Shown here in pieces: positions 24,442-33,627 of a DNA stretch of 64,000 bases. Numbering within the stretch: the stretch's first letter is position 1; each line of letters begins with the position of its first letter. Origin of the DNA: JAWKWA01 sp041397765 (GTDB lineage Bacteria > Pseudomonadota > Alphaproteobacteria > Rhizobiales > Hyphomicrobiaceae). The DNA is taken from positions 11,838 to 75,837 of the forward strand of contig JAWKWA010000019.1 in the NCBI GenBank assembly GCA_041397765.1, read 5' to 3'. The notes under the pieces are model-generated. The model saw only the letters and a list, made by a program, of their open reading frames with translations. It ran no database searches and had not been told where the DNA came from. The position numbers were made by a program, and so were the translations under genes.

Positions 24442-25131
24442 TCACACCCGCGCGGCAGCGACATCGGCGATCGGCGCGATGGCCAGCCAGTCCCTGAAGG
24501 CCCGGGCGAGCTGGCGGCTGGCATGAATCTCGAGGCGGCCAGAGGAGATCGCCACGCCCAGCGCGAGATCGCCGCGCCAGACGTAGATGAGATCGTCGAG
24601 CGTCGTCTGCACATAGATGTCGGACGCCCGGTCGGGAGCGGTGAGACAGAGCTCGCAGCGCCCGGCCTCGTTCAGATACCACCAGCGGCGCTTCGACTGC
24701 GGCTGGTCCTTGAACTCGAACTCGATGATCCGCCGTCCGGTCCCGAAGATCTCCGGCTTTGCCCCCTTCTCGAGCGCCCAGAGCAGCAAGCCGAGGTCCT
24801 TCTCGTTCGCGGCGAGCTCGCGCCGGCTCCAGCGCTGCCCCCAGATGCCGAGCGCCATCACCAGCGGCACCAGCTCGCGGCCCGCCGGCGTCAGGGCATA
24901 TCGCCAGGCCCCCCTTGCACCATCGCGGCGGCGCTCGATCACCGCCTCGGCGACGAGCTGCTTCAGCCGCCTGGAAAGCAGCGTCGGCGACATCAACGGA
25001 ACGCCGCGCTGGATGTCGGAGAAGCGGGCGCTGCCGGTCGCGAGCTCGCGGATGATCAGCGCCGTCCAGCGCTCGCAGAACAGCTCGGCGGCCTTCGCCA
25101 CGGGACAGAACTGGTTGTAGCTTCTCACCAT
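24442..25131 (-). CDS. HxlR-family regulator with C-terminal domain
   Basis: 229 residues, ATG at 25131 after GGAG. The N-terminal 100 residues are HxlR: YNQFCPVAKAAELFCERWTALIIRELATG with the redox-type Cys near the start, then FSDIQRGVPLMSPTLLSRRLKQL (recognition helix). Residues about 130-229 form a second domain resembling the SCP2-like extensions found in longer HxlR proteins. Divergent from a methyltransferase gene, which is its most likely target. The candidate promoter lies in the 189-bp gap. Confidence 0.88.
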   Translation of the reverse strand: MVRSYNQFCPVAKAAELFCERWTALIIRELATGSARFSDIQRGVPLMSPTLLSRRLKQLVAEAVIERRRDGARGAWRYALTPAGRELVPLVMALGIWGQRWSRRELAANEKDLGLLLWALEKGAKPEIFGTGRRIIEFEFKDQPQSKRRWWYLNEAGRCELCLTAPDRASDIYVQTTLDDLIYVWRGDLALGVAISSGRLEIHASRQLARAFRDWLAIAPIADVAAARV

Positions 25132-25320
25132 CCGATCTCCGCTGAGACGTCCATCATAGGCGTGACGAGCGCCGCGTGAACTACAGATCCTGGAGTTGTC
25201 GCGGGGCCTGCCTTCGAGGTCAGATGCCGTCGATCGGTCCCGTGCGATGCCGAACCCATTCCCGGAGCCGGGCTGGCGCGGCATCGGAGCGGCCCTGACG
25301 GAGCGACAGGAGGCTGAGAC

Positions 25321-26136
25321 ATGCAGACAGGATCGGAAAATCCAGTCCTCGCGCACAATCACCAGTCGGCAAGGATGTGGAGCGCGGGCGGCGCCGGCTA
25401 CGACCAGGTGAGCTTTGCGATCTCCGACGCGCTCGCCCATGCCGCGCAGCGTCTGGCCCCCGGGCGCGATGCGCGGGTGCTCGATTGCGCAACCGGCACC
25501 GGCTGGACGGCGCGCAACCTTGCACGGATGGGCGCACAGGTGACCGCGATCGACATTGCCGGCGAGCTCCTCGATGCGGCCCGCACGCTGTCGCGCGGGA
25601 TCGAGCCGGCCATCGACTATCGGCTCGCGGATGTCGAGGCGCTGCCCTTTGCCGATGGCACATTCGACGGCGTGATCTCGACCTTCGGCGTCATGTTCGC
25701 CGGCGATCACCGGCAGGCAGCCAGCGAGCTCGCCCGTGTCTGCCGTCGCGGCGGCCGTCTCGTGCTCGCGACATGGCGGCCGGGCGGCGCGGTCGCGGAG
25801 TTCTTCGGCGTGATCGCGGCGCACACGAAGGAGCCGCCGCCGGAGCCTTCACCGATGCTGTGGGGCGACCCGGACTATCTGCAGGGCCTCATCGGGTCTG
25901 CCTTCGACCTCACTTTCGAAAGCGGGGTCAATCATGCCTATCACGCGAGCCCGGCGGCGATCTGGAGCTGGTATCTGAACGGCTTCGGGCCGATGCGCAT
26001 GATCCATCAGAGCCTCGACGCCGATGGGCAGACCGCGCTCCGGCGCGATGTCGACGCCTATCACGAGCACTATCGGGTGCCGGCCGGCCTGTGCGTCACG
26101 CGCGACTATCTGGTGACGATCGGCACGCGGCGTTGA
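25321..26136 (+). CDS. Class I SAM-dependent methyltransferase (UbiE-like)
   Basis: 271 residues. VLDCATGTGWTARNLARMG is SAM motif I, IDIAGELLDAARTL the acidic loop, and ALPFADGTFDGVISTFGVMF motif II/III. It resembles UbiE-type small-molecule methyltransferases. The ATG follows a GGAGGCTGAGAC site. Its substrate is unknown, and the divergent HxlR regulator suggests a stress- or compound-induced gene rather than ubiquinone synthesis. Confidence 0.88.
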   Translation: MQTGSENPVLAHNHQSARMWSAGGAGYDQVSFAISDALAHAAQRLAPGRDARVLDCATGTGWTARNLARMGAQVTAIDIAGELLDAARTLSRGIEPAIDYRLADVEALPFADGTFDGVISTFGVMFAGDHRQAASELARVCRRGGRLVLATWRPGGAVAEFFGVIAAHTKEPPPEPSPMLWGDPDYLQGLIGSAFDLTFESGVNHAYHASPAAIWSWYLNGFGPMRMIHQSLDADGQTALRRDVDAYHEHYRVPAGLCVTRDYLVTIGTRR

Positions 26137-26168
26137 AAGAACGGATGGGCGGGCGCATTCGGGGGCCG

Positions 26169-27274
26169 TCAGGCCATGGCGGATGCGCCGCCTTTCCTTC
26201 TCTCCAGAAGGCTCGCATCGCCGAAGGAATAGAACCGGTACCGCTCGGCGATGGCGTGGGCATAGGCGGCCTGCATCGTGCCGAGCCCGGCAAAGGCCGA
26301 GACGAGCATGAAGAGCGTCGAGCGCGGCAGGTGGAAGTTCGTCATCAGCAGATCGACGGCCCTGAAGCGATAGCCCGGCGTGATGAAGATCGCCGTCTCG
26401 CCCGTAAATGGGCGGATGAGGCCATCCTCGCCAGCGGCACTTTCCAAGAGCCTCAGCGAGGTGGTGCCGACGGTCAGGATGCGGCCGCCGCGGGCCCGCG
26501 CCTCGTTCAAATCCGCCGCCGTCCCGGCCGTGATCGTCCCCCATTCGGCATGCATGCGGTGGTCGGCGGTATCCTCCGCCTTCACCGGCAGGAAGGTGCC
26601 GGCGCCGACATGGAGCGTGACGAAATGCTGCGAGACCCCCCGGGCGGTGAGACGTTCGAGGAGCGCGTCGGTGAAGTGGAGGCCCGCAGTCGGGGCAGCG
26701 ACCGCGCCGGGCTCTCTCGCATAGACGGTCTGGTAGTCGATCCGGTCGCGCTCGTCAGCTTCGCGCTTGCCCGAGATGTAGGGGGGGAGCGGCACACGGC
26801 CATGCTCGGCGATCGCCTGATCGAGAGCGGGGCCGGCGAAGTCGAATCTGAGCGTCACCTCGGCCTCGGCGCGCGCCTCGACGGTCGCGTCGAGATTGGC
26901 GAGGAAGCAGAGGTCGCCTTCCGTGCCGAAGCGGATGCGGTCGCCGGCTGCGAGGCGCTTCGCGGGCCGGGCGAAGGCCTGCCAGCGGCAATCGTCGAGG
27001 CGGCGGAGAAGCGTGACCGTGACGCCGGCGCGGGCCTCGCCGCGCGTGCGCACGCCTTCGAGCTCGGCCATGATGACGCGGGTATCGTTGAAGACGAGGG
27101 CGTCGCCGGGCCTCAAGAGATCCGGCAGATCCGCAACGGTCCGGTCGGCGAGGCCGGGGGCTCTCCGGCCGCTCGCGGCGCGACGCACAGAGCGCGCGCG
27201 GCATCGCGCGGGGCGGCCGGGTGGAGCGCGATCAGCTCGTCGGGGAGCGTGAAGTCGAATAACTCGGTCAGCAT
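26169..27274 (-). pseudogene. queA: tRNA ribosyltransferase-isomerase QueA, one frameshift
   Basis: The N-terminal part (MLTELFDFTLPDELIALHP, start 27274) lies in one frame and continues in another from LADRTVADLPDLLRPGDALV to the end. Joined, it is about 368 residues, the usual QueA length, with FNDTRVI, PTAGLHFT, LHVGAGTFLPVKAEDTADHRMHAEW and TNFHLPRSTLFMLVSAFAG all present. The break is at a run of five C (coding strand; plus-strand G run 27156-27160); a sixth C restores the frame exactly. A homopolymer error is the simplest explanation. QueA adds the cyclopentene-epoxide part of queuosine using SAM. Confidence 0.9.
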
Positions 27275-27390
27275 TCCGCGAGGCATAGCCGCTCGCGCTC
27301 GTCCTGTCAGCCATGCGCCGGGGAGACGGACATCGCGCGGGCCGGTGGGCACGGTATTGTCGCCCGGATTGATGCGAGGGAGGACGGGCC

Positions 27391-29027
27391 GTGGCGGGCA
27401 ATGTAGCGACCTACGACTATGTGATCGTCGGCGCGGGGTCGGCGGGCTGCGTGCTGGCCTCCAAGCTCAGCGCCGATCCACGCCATCGCGTGCTCGTGCT
27501 CGAGGCCGGGCCGATGGACCGCAAGCTGATGATCCATGTGCCGGCCGGCGTCTATCGCGCCCACAAGGACCCGGATATCAACTGGAATTACCTCACCGAG
27601 GAGGAGCCGGAGCTCTTCGACCGCGAGGTCGACATGCCGCGCGGCCGGGTGGTCGGCGGCTCGTCCTCGATCAACTCCATGGTCTATATGCGCGGCCATC
27701 CGCTCGACTATGACGGCTGGGCGAAGCTGCCCGGGCTTTCGGAATGGCGCTACGAGCGCTGCCTGCCCTATTTCAAGGCGGCCGAGACGAGCGACCGGGG
27801 AGCGAGCGACTGGCGCGGCGGCTCGGGCCCGCTCGGCGTCACCAAGGGTAGCTTCGAATGCCCGCTGTTCGACGCCTTTCTCGAGGCGGGCGAGGAATCG
27901 GGTCAAGGCCGCTCGGACGATCTCAACGCCTACAAGCCCGAGGGCGTCGCGCGCCTCGATGCGACGAAGCGGAACGGCTGGCGCTGCAGCGCGGCGGTCG
28001 CGCATCTGAAGCCCGCCTTGGCGCGGCCGAACCTCACCCTCGTCACGGACGCGCAGGTCGAGGTGTCGTCATCGCAGGCAACCGGGCCTCGGGTGTCAGC
28101 TACATCCATCGCGGCCGGCGCGTGACGGTCGAGGCCGAGCGCGAGGTGATCCTGTCGGGCGGCGCCATCAACTCGCCGCAACTCCTCATGCTGTCGGGGA
28201 TCGGGCCGGCCGATCACCTGCGGGCCATGGGGATCCCGGTCAAGCTCGACCTGAAAGGCGTCGGGCAGAACCTGATGGACCATCCGACCGTCGTCGTGCA
28301 GTGCCGATCGACGAAGGCCTTCCCGATCCACACGGTCGACCGGCCTCTGAACAAGGCGATGGCCGGCGCGCAGTGGCTGTTCACGCGCTCGGGCATCGCG
28401 GCGTCGAACATCTGGGAGGCGGGCGGGCTCATTCGCGGCAACGACACCGTGCCCTACCCGAACCTGCAATATCATTTCGGCCCGGTCGGCTTCGAGTACG
28501 AGGGCACCGAGATCCGGCTCCGCCAGGCCTTCGCGCTCCATATCGACCAGCTCCGGCCGCAGAGCCGCGGCACCATCACCCTCGCCTCGGCCGACCCGGC
28601 CGCCAAGCCGATCATGCATTTCAACTACCTGCAGAACCGGGAGGACCTCCGCGAGCTCGTCGAGGGCATCGAGAAGGCGCGCGAGTTGATCGCACAGAAG
28701 GCGTTCGATCCCTTCCGCGGCGTCGAGATCGACCCCGGCCCCGATGTCAGGACCGACGCGGACATCGAAGCGGCGGTGCGCCGCATGACGACCACCGACT
28801 TCCACCCCTGCGGCACCTGCCGGATGGGCACCGGGCCGGACGCGGTGGTCGATGGGGAGATGCGTGCACGGCATCGCGGGCTTGCGCGTGGTCGATGCCT
28901 CGGTGATGCCGGCGATCATCAGCGCCAATCTCAACGCGCCGACCCAGATGATCGCCTCCGCGCCGCCGACTACATTCTCGGCACGCCGCAGCTCGCCCCA
29001 TTCAAGGCACGCTTCGCCTTCGAATGA
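27391..29027 (+). pseudogene. GMC-family oxidoreductase (choline dehydrogenase-like), three indels
   Basis: Three frame changes (near 28065, 28863 and 28958) interrupt one protein of about 545 residues. In order: YVIVGAGSAGCVLASKLS (FAD), RGRVVGGSSSINSMVYMRG, EVILSGGAINSPQLLMLSGIG (GMC signature 2), TTTDFHPCGTCRMG with the catalytic His, and HGIAGLRVVDASVMPAIISANLNAP. Two indels look like one missing base and one like a missing CG dinucleotide. The family oxidises alcohols such as choline or sugar alcohols. The full set of conserved segments argues for sequence error or very recent damage. An isochorismatase-like gene follows. Confidence 0.87.
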
Positions 29028-29113
29028 GGGTGCGGCGAGGCGGCGACTGGACGGCGGGCCGCACTTCGGCCAAGAGGCGGCCGTCACGAACCCCAATGAA
29101 AGCTGAGGCCGTC

Positions 29114-29734
29114 ATGATCAGGAAGCTCGGAGCCGATAGCGCACTTCTGCTGATCGACGTGCAGACCGGCGTCAACGTGCTCGATCACTGGGGTGGGCCG
29201 ACCGGCCGGCGCAACAATCCCGGCGCCGAGGACCGCCAGCGGGCGCTGCTCGCCGCTTTCCGCAGCGCTGGCCTCACCATCGCCTTCACGCGGCACGATC
29301 CGCGCGAGCAGGCCTCGCCGCTGAAACTCGCCCTCTCGACCGGAACCCAGATCGAGGGGCTCGAGCCGGCGACGGGCGACATCGTGGTCGTCAAGGACGT
29401 CAACAGCGGCTTCATCGGCACGCCGCTCGAGATCGAGCTCAGGCGGCGTGGCATCGGGCGGCTGGTCGTCGCTGGCTTCTTCACGAATTTCTGCGTCGAG
29501 ACGACGGTGCGCATGGCCGGCAATATGGGCTTCGACTGCTATCTGGCGGAGGATGCCTGCGCGACCACCAATCGCGTCGGCCCGGACGGCACCGACTACG
29601 AGCCCGAGCTTGTCCACGCCATGAGCGTCGCATCGATGCATGGCGAGTTCGCCACGGCGCTGTCGACCGCAGACCTGATCGGCCTCACCCTAAAGGACGC
29701 GCCCCATCTCGTGCGGCGGCAGGGCAACGAGTAG
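29114..29734 (+). CDS. Isochorismatase-family cysteine hydrolase
   Basis: 206 residues from the ATG at 29114 (CTGAGG upstream); an in-frame ATG at 29096 would add six. The triad is visible: Asp in ALLLIDVQ, Lys in DIVVVKDVNSGF, Cys in GFFTNFCVETTVRMA. Such enzymes hydrolyse amides such as nicotinamide, N-carbamoyl compounds or ureido acids; the specific substrate is unknown. The start lies 86 bp after the GMC oxidoreductase gene, and both may be co-transcribed. Confidence 0.87.
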   Translation: MIRKLGADSALLLIDVQTGVNVLDHWGGPTGRRNNPGAEDRQRALLAAFRSAGLTIAFTRHDPREQASPLKLALSTGTQIEGLEPATGDIVVVKDVNSGFIGTPLEIELRRRGIGRLVVAGFFTNFCVETTVRMAGNMGFDCYLAEDACATTNRVGPDGTDYEPELVHAMSVASMHGEFATALSTADLIGLTLKDAPHLVRRQGNE

Positions 29735-29872
29735 GCGGAAAGGGGCGGCGTTCGGGTGGGTCGGTGCTCTTGCCGTGCCCGACGTGGCCGCTTCCCTTTC
29801 GGCGTTCTGCCTTGTCATCTCGATGATGAAGTGATCGGCCGGAGCGAGCCGGCGACGCCCCGCCTCCCGTCT

Positions 29873-29983
29873 TCCCGGCCGAAGCCTGCGTCAGCAGGCG
29901 GAGAGCCGGGATCGAGGGCCGGCAAGCTGACGTGTACCGCGGGGAACCTGGGCCCCGGATAGCCGCGCTCGCGGCTTCCGGGG
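29873..29983. repeat. Two REP-like hairpins between convergent genes
   Basis: Hairpin 1 (29873-29911): outer TCCCGGC/GCCGGGA with inner GCCTGC/GCAGGC. Hairpin 2: CCCCGGATAGCCGCG (29953-29967) pairs almost fully with CGCGGCTTCCGGGG (29970-29983) around a two-base loop. They fill the 312-bp gap between the ends of the isochorismatase-like and metY genes. Palindromic GC-rich units of this kind are typical of extragenic REP elements and can stop transcription from both sides. Confidence 0.6.
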
Positions 29984-30046
29984 AGACGGGGGTGTGCGTT
30001 GGCATCGCGGGACAAGTCGCCCGCACCACGCCAGCGTGCCCTCCGC

Positions 30047-31330
30047 TCAGACGCCCGCCAGCGCCTGCTCGAGGTCGGCGATGATGTCGGCCTTGTCCTC
30101 GATGCCGATCGAGAGGCGGACGACGTCGGGGGCGGCGCCGGCGGCGGCGAGGTTCTCCTTGGGCACCTGGCTGTGCGTGGTCGAGGCCGGATGGATGATC
30201 AGCGAGCGCGTATCGCCGATATTGGCGACATGGCTGAACATCTTCACCTTGGAGACGAGCGCGATGCCCGCCTCGTAGCCGCCCTTCAGGCCGAATGTGA
30301 AGACGGCGCCGGCCCCGTTGGGTGCGATCCGCTTCTGCAGCGCGTGGTACTTGTTGTCGGGCAGCCCCGCATAGTTCACCCAGGCGACCTTGGGATGCTT
30401 CGCCAGCCACTCGGCGACCGCCTGGGCATTCTCGCAGTGCTTGGCCATGCGCAGCGGCAGCGTCTCCATGCCGGTCTGCACCAGGAAGGCGTTGAGGGGC
30501 GCGATGGCAGGCCCGAGGTCGCGCAGACCCAGCACCCGGCAGGCGATGGCGAAAGCGAAATTGCCGAAGGTCTCGGCGAGCCGCATGCCGTTATAGGAGG
30601 GGTTCGGTTCCGAAAGGGTCGGGTACTTGCCCGACTTCATCCAGTCGAAGGTGCCGCAATCGACGATGAGGCCGGCGATCGAGTTGCCGTGGCCGCCGAG
30701 GAACTTGGTCGCCGAATGCACGATGATGTCGGCGCCGTGGTCCTTCGGCCGGCACAGATAGGGCGTTGCCAGCGTGTTGTCGACGATCAGCGGCACACCG
30801 GCCTTCTTCGCCACGGCGGAGATGGCGTCGAGGTCCATGACGATGCCGCCGGGATTGGCGATCGATTCGCAGTAGATCGCCTTGGTGCGCGGCGTCACCA
30901 GCTTCTCGAAGCTCGCCGGATCGTTGCCGTCGGCCCATTTCACGTGCCAGTCCATCTTCTTGAACGACTGGCCGAACTGGTTGATCGAGCCGCCATAGAG
31001 CTGGCGCGCGGCGATGAACTCGTCACCCGGCTCCATCAGCGTGTGGAAGACGAGGAGCTGCGCGGCATGGCCGGAGGCGACCGCGAGCGCCGCCGTGCCG
31101 CCCTCGAGGGTGGCGATGCGCTCCTCAAGCACGCCCTGCGTCGGGTTCATGATGCGGGTGTAGATGTTGCCGAAAGCCTGCAGCGCGAACAGCGATGCGG
31201 CATGGTCCGCGTCGTTGAAGACGTAGGACGTCGTCTGATAGATCGGCGTCGCGCGGGCGCCGGTCGCCGGATCGGGCTTGGCCCCGGCGTGAACTGCGAG
31301 CGTGGCGAAACTGGGCTGGCGATCGGCCAT
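30047..31330 (-). CDS. metY: O-acetylhomoserine sulfhydrylase
   Basis: 427 residues, the MetY-type length within the Cys/Met metabolism PLP family. TPIYQTTSYVF, TRIMNPTQGVLEERIATLEGG, and the PLP lysine in VHSATKFLGGHGNSIAG are diagnostic, as is the C-terminal SIGIEDKADIIADL. It makes homocysteine (and methionine from methanethiol) from O-acetylhomoserine. The ATG at 31330 follows GAAAGG; a frame extending to 31372 has no conserved sequence. Upstream I looked for, but did not find, a SAM riboswitch. Confidence 0.93.
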   Translation of the reverse strand: MADRQPSFATLAVHAGAKPDPATGARATPIYQTTSYVFNDADHAASLFALQAFGNIYTRIMNPTQGVLEERIATLEGGTAALAVASGHAAQLLVFHTLMEPGDEFIAARQLYGGSINQFGQSFKKMDWHVKWADGNDPASFEKLVTPRTKAIYCESIANPGGIVMDLDAISAVAKKAGVPLIVDNTLATPYLCRPKDHGADIIVHSATKFLGGHGNSIAGLIVDCGTFDWMKSGKYPTLSEPNPSYNGMRLAETFGNFAFAIACRVLGLRDLGPAIAPLNAFLVQTGMETLPLRMAKHCENAQAVAEWLAKHPKVAWVNYAGLPDNKYHALQKRIAPNGAGAVFTFGLKGGYEAGIALVSKVKMFSHVANIGDTRSLIIHPASTTHSQVPKENLAAAGAAPDVVRLSIGIEDKADIIADLEQALAGV

Positions 31331-31627
31331 GGCGGGAACCTTTCTCGGCGCGCGACTGTCGGTGGAGCGCACTGGAACGCCATGCAGCGCGCCGCGTCAA
31401 GCAGGCTCGGCGAAATCGGATGGCGCGAAAGACGTCACCCCCCGTCATGCCGGACACTGCTGACGCGTCCGACGAGAAACGGCATTGCCGCATCGGCCGT
31501 GGCCGGAGCACGCCATGCCAAAGAGTTGCTGGCGATGGAACGGTCTCTCCGGATGCCGAGCACGGTCCTCACGGCGTGCCGGCGCCCATTCCCGCCGTCG
31601 CGGGGGACTTGCTTCGCCCGAACCGCT

Positions 31628-31807
31628 CTATCGGCTGAAGAAGATCGGATGGAGGAAGGAGCGCCCGGGAAAGAGATCGATGCCGAGGGCTGATTTCACC
31701 AGATAGAGCGCGGAGATCACGGCAAGCGCCGCGACGAGACCGAGAAGGGCGATGCCGAGGCGACGCGCAAGCGACGGGCGGGGAAGAGCTGGTGCAGACA
31801 TGAGCAT
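31628..31807 (-). CDS. Small single-span membrane protein, unknown
   Basis: 59 residues from ATG 31807 (or 57 from 31801). A basic start (PRPSLARRLG) precedes one hydrophobic helix (residues about 17-37), followed by GIDLFPGRSFLHPIFF. This layout, a short tail after one membrane helix, is seen in small conserved hyphomicrobial proteins, but I cannot name it. It is divergent from the agmatinase-like gene. The 297 bp between its stop and the metY start show no other gene. Confidence 0.5.
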   Translation of the reverse strand: MLMSAPALPRPSLARRLGIALLGLVAALAVISALYLVKSALGIDLFPGRSFLHPIFFSR

Positions 31808-32106
31808 GTTCCAGGGCAATTGGTCCGGCCGGCCGCATCGGCGGAAGGGCCGGGACCGCGATGGGTCCGTTCCAAGCAATCGCCGTGCCGTCTCGCGTCC
31901 GCAGCCGGACGAGCGCCACTGAGCCGGCTCGGGCTCACGCGCGGGCGATGGCGTGCCCGCTGCATTCCTCGACCGCATGCACGCCACTTCCAGACCGGCC
32001 GGTTTCGTGCTCTCGTTGCCGGGCCTCTCTGACCGGCGCGGCCTCGCCCGCGCTCCCGATGAGCCGGACGATCCCGACAAGCGATCTCGACAAGGGGTGC
32101 CCCAGG

Positions 32107-33053
32107 ATGACCGTGACGCCGACCTTCTCGCCGCCCAACCTTTCCTTCCTCGGTGCCAGCCAACCGCGCGGCCTCGACGAGCTCGATGCGGATGCGGCGA
32201 TCTTCTGCGCCCAACACGGCACGCCCTATTCGCAGCAGGAGGCCTCGGTCTTCGAGGGCTCGCTGAAGGCCTTCCGCAAGGCGCTCGGACATGAGTCGCA
32301 GTGGCTCGATCACTGGGATTACGACCTGGAGGACACGCTCTATCCCAAGGGCTCGAAATTCCGCCTCGCCGATCTCGGCGAGCTCAACACCGCGCCGATG
32401 GAGGGGGTGGCCAACCGCGCCCTCATCGAATCGACCACGCGCTCGATCCTGAAGACCGGTGCCGTGCCGCTGATGGTCGGGGGCGACGACAGCACGCCGA
32501 TCCCCTTCATCAAGGCGTTCGAGGATCACGGACCCATCACCATCGTGCAGGTCGATGCCCATATCGACTGGCGCAAGCAGCGGCTCGGCGAGACGCTCGG
32601 CCTCCTCGAGCACGATGCGGCGGGCATCCGAGATGAAGCATGTGGAAGGCATCGTGCAGGTCGGCATGCGCTCGGTCGGCAGCGCGGGCACACGAGGTCG
32701 AGGCGGCGCACGAATGGGGCGCCAAGATCGTCACGGCGCGCAAGGTGCATCGCGAGGGCGTCGAGGCGGCGCTGCAGCATGTGCCCGAGGGCGCGCGCGT
32801 GCTCTTCACGATCGACTGCGATTCGCTCGATGTGTCGATCATGCCGGCGGTGCTGGCACCGACGCCCGGCGGGCTGCGCTACGAGCAGGTGCTCGATCTC
32901 CTCGCCGGCATCCGCGCCAAGGCACGCCTCGTCGGCTTCGACATGATCGAGTTCGTGCCGGAGCGCGATCCCGCCGGCACCGCGGCCTATGTCGCCGGCC
33001 GGATCGTCCGCTATGCGGTGGCGATGCTCGCTCGCCAGCACGGGCAGGCCTGA
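32107..33053 (+). pseudogene. Agmatinase/arginase (ureohydrolase) family, two indels
   Basis: ATG 32107 after AAGGGG. Three frames join into about 315 residues. Frame 1 runs to about 32605 with MVGGDDSTPIPF and IVQVDAHIDWRKQRLGETLG (Mn-binding DAHxD). A second frame covers SSTMRRASEMKHVEGIVQVGMRSVGSA, and a third from about 32690 has EAAHEWGAKI, FTIDCDSLDVSIMPAV and FDMIEFVPERD. One extra C near 32604 and a missing CG pair near 32690 explain it. The enzyme would release urea from agmatine or another guanidino compound such as guanidinobutyrate. The metal-binding motifs differ slightly from true arginase. Confidence 0.85.
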
Positions 33054-33127
33054 CGGCGGGCGAGGCGCCTCGGCTCATGGGCGGCAAGTGGCGGGCGGAC
33101 CGGACCGATGGCCGCCCGCGCTACAGC

Positions 33128-33427
33128 TCAAGCGAGCGGAGAGACCAGCACACCGGCCAGATTGGCCCAGATCACGGCCGAGGCGCCCCACAGGAAGCTC
33201 ATCCGGTCGAGGCGGCCGGCCGCCGCGCAATCGGCGATCGTGCCAAGGACAATGGCGGGGCCGGCGACGAAGCGGAAGACGAGCGCCAGCGGCAGCATGC
33301 GACCGTCGTCGGGCTCGAGCTGCAGGGCGGGCGAGCGGCCGGTGATGAGGCGATAGGCCGAGGCCGCAACGACCGCCAGCACGATGCCGAGGGCAAGAGT
33401 TGAGACGCTGAACGAGATCCCTGTCAT
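33128..33427 (-). CDS. Small multi-span membrane protein, unknown
   Basis: 99 residues from ATG 33427. Three hydrophobic segments (residues about 5-25, 48-68 and 75-97) suggest three membrane helices, with a short polar link ITGRSPALQLEPDDGRM. No catalytic motif is seen. The gene is convergent with the agmatinase-like gene and stands alone. Confidence 0.6.
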   Translation of the reverse strand: MTGISFSVSTLALGIVLAVVAASAYRLITGRSPALQLEPDDGRMLPLALVFRFVAGPAIVLGTIADCAAAGRLDRMSFLWGASAVIWANLAGVLVSPLA

Positions 33428-33627
33428 GGCGACTCCCGTCGACCGTGGTGAACAGGATCTCAATCAAGCCGGTCGAGTTCGGCAGATCAAACTCGAACCT
33501 CGGCAATCATGACCGCTCGATTGCCCCACGTGCCGGAACGGGACGGCCGTCGCCGCGACGGGCCCGGCAGGCGCCAAGGCGGGCCCCGTCCGTCATGCCG
33601 GCAGGCGGCCCGCCCTCGGTCACGACC

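Noticed and set aside
31331..31627. SAM riboswitch upstream of metY
   Set aside because: Checked for the SAM-II pattern usual in this group on the minus strand; no matching pseudoknot arms or conserved core were seen.
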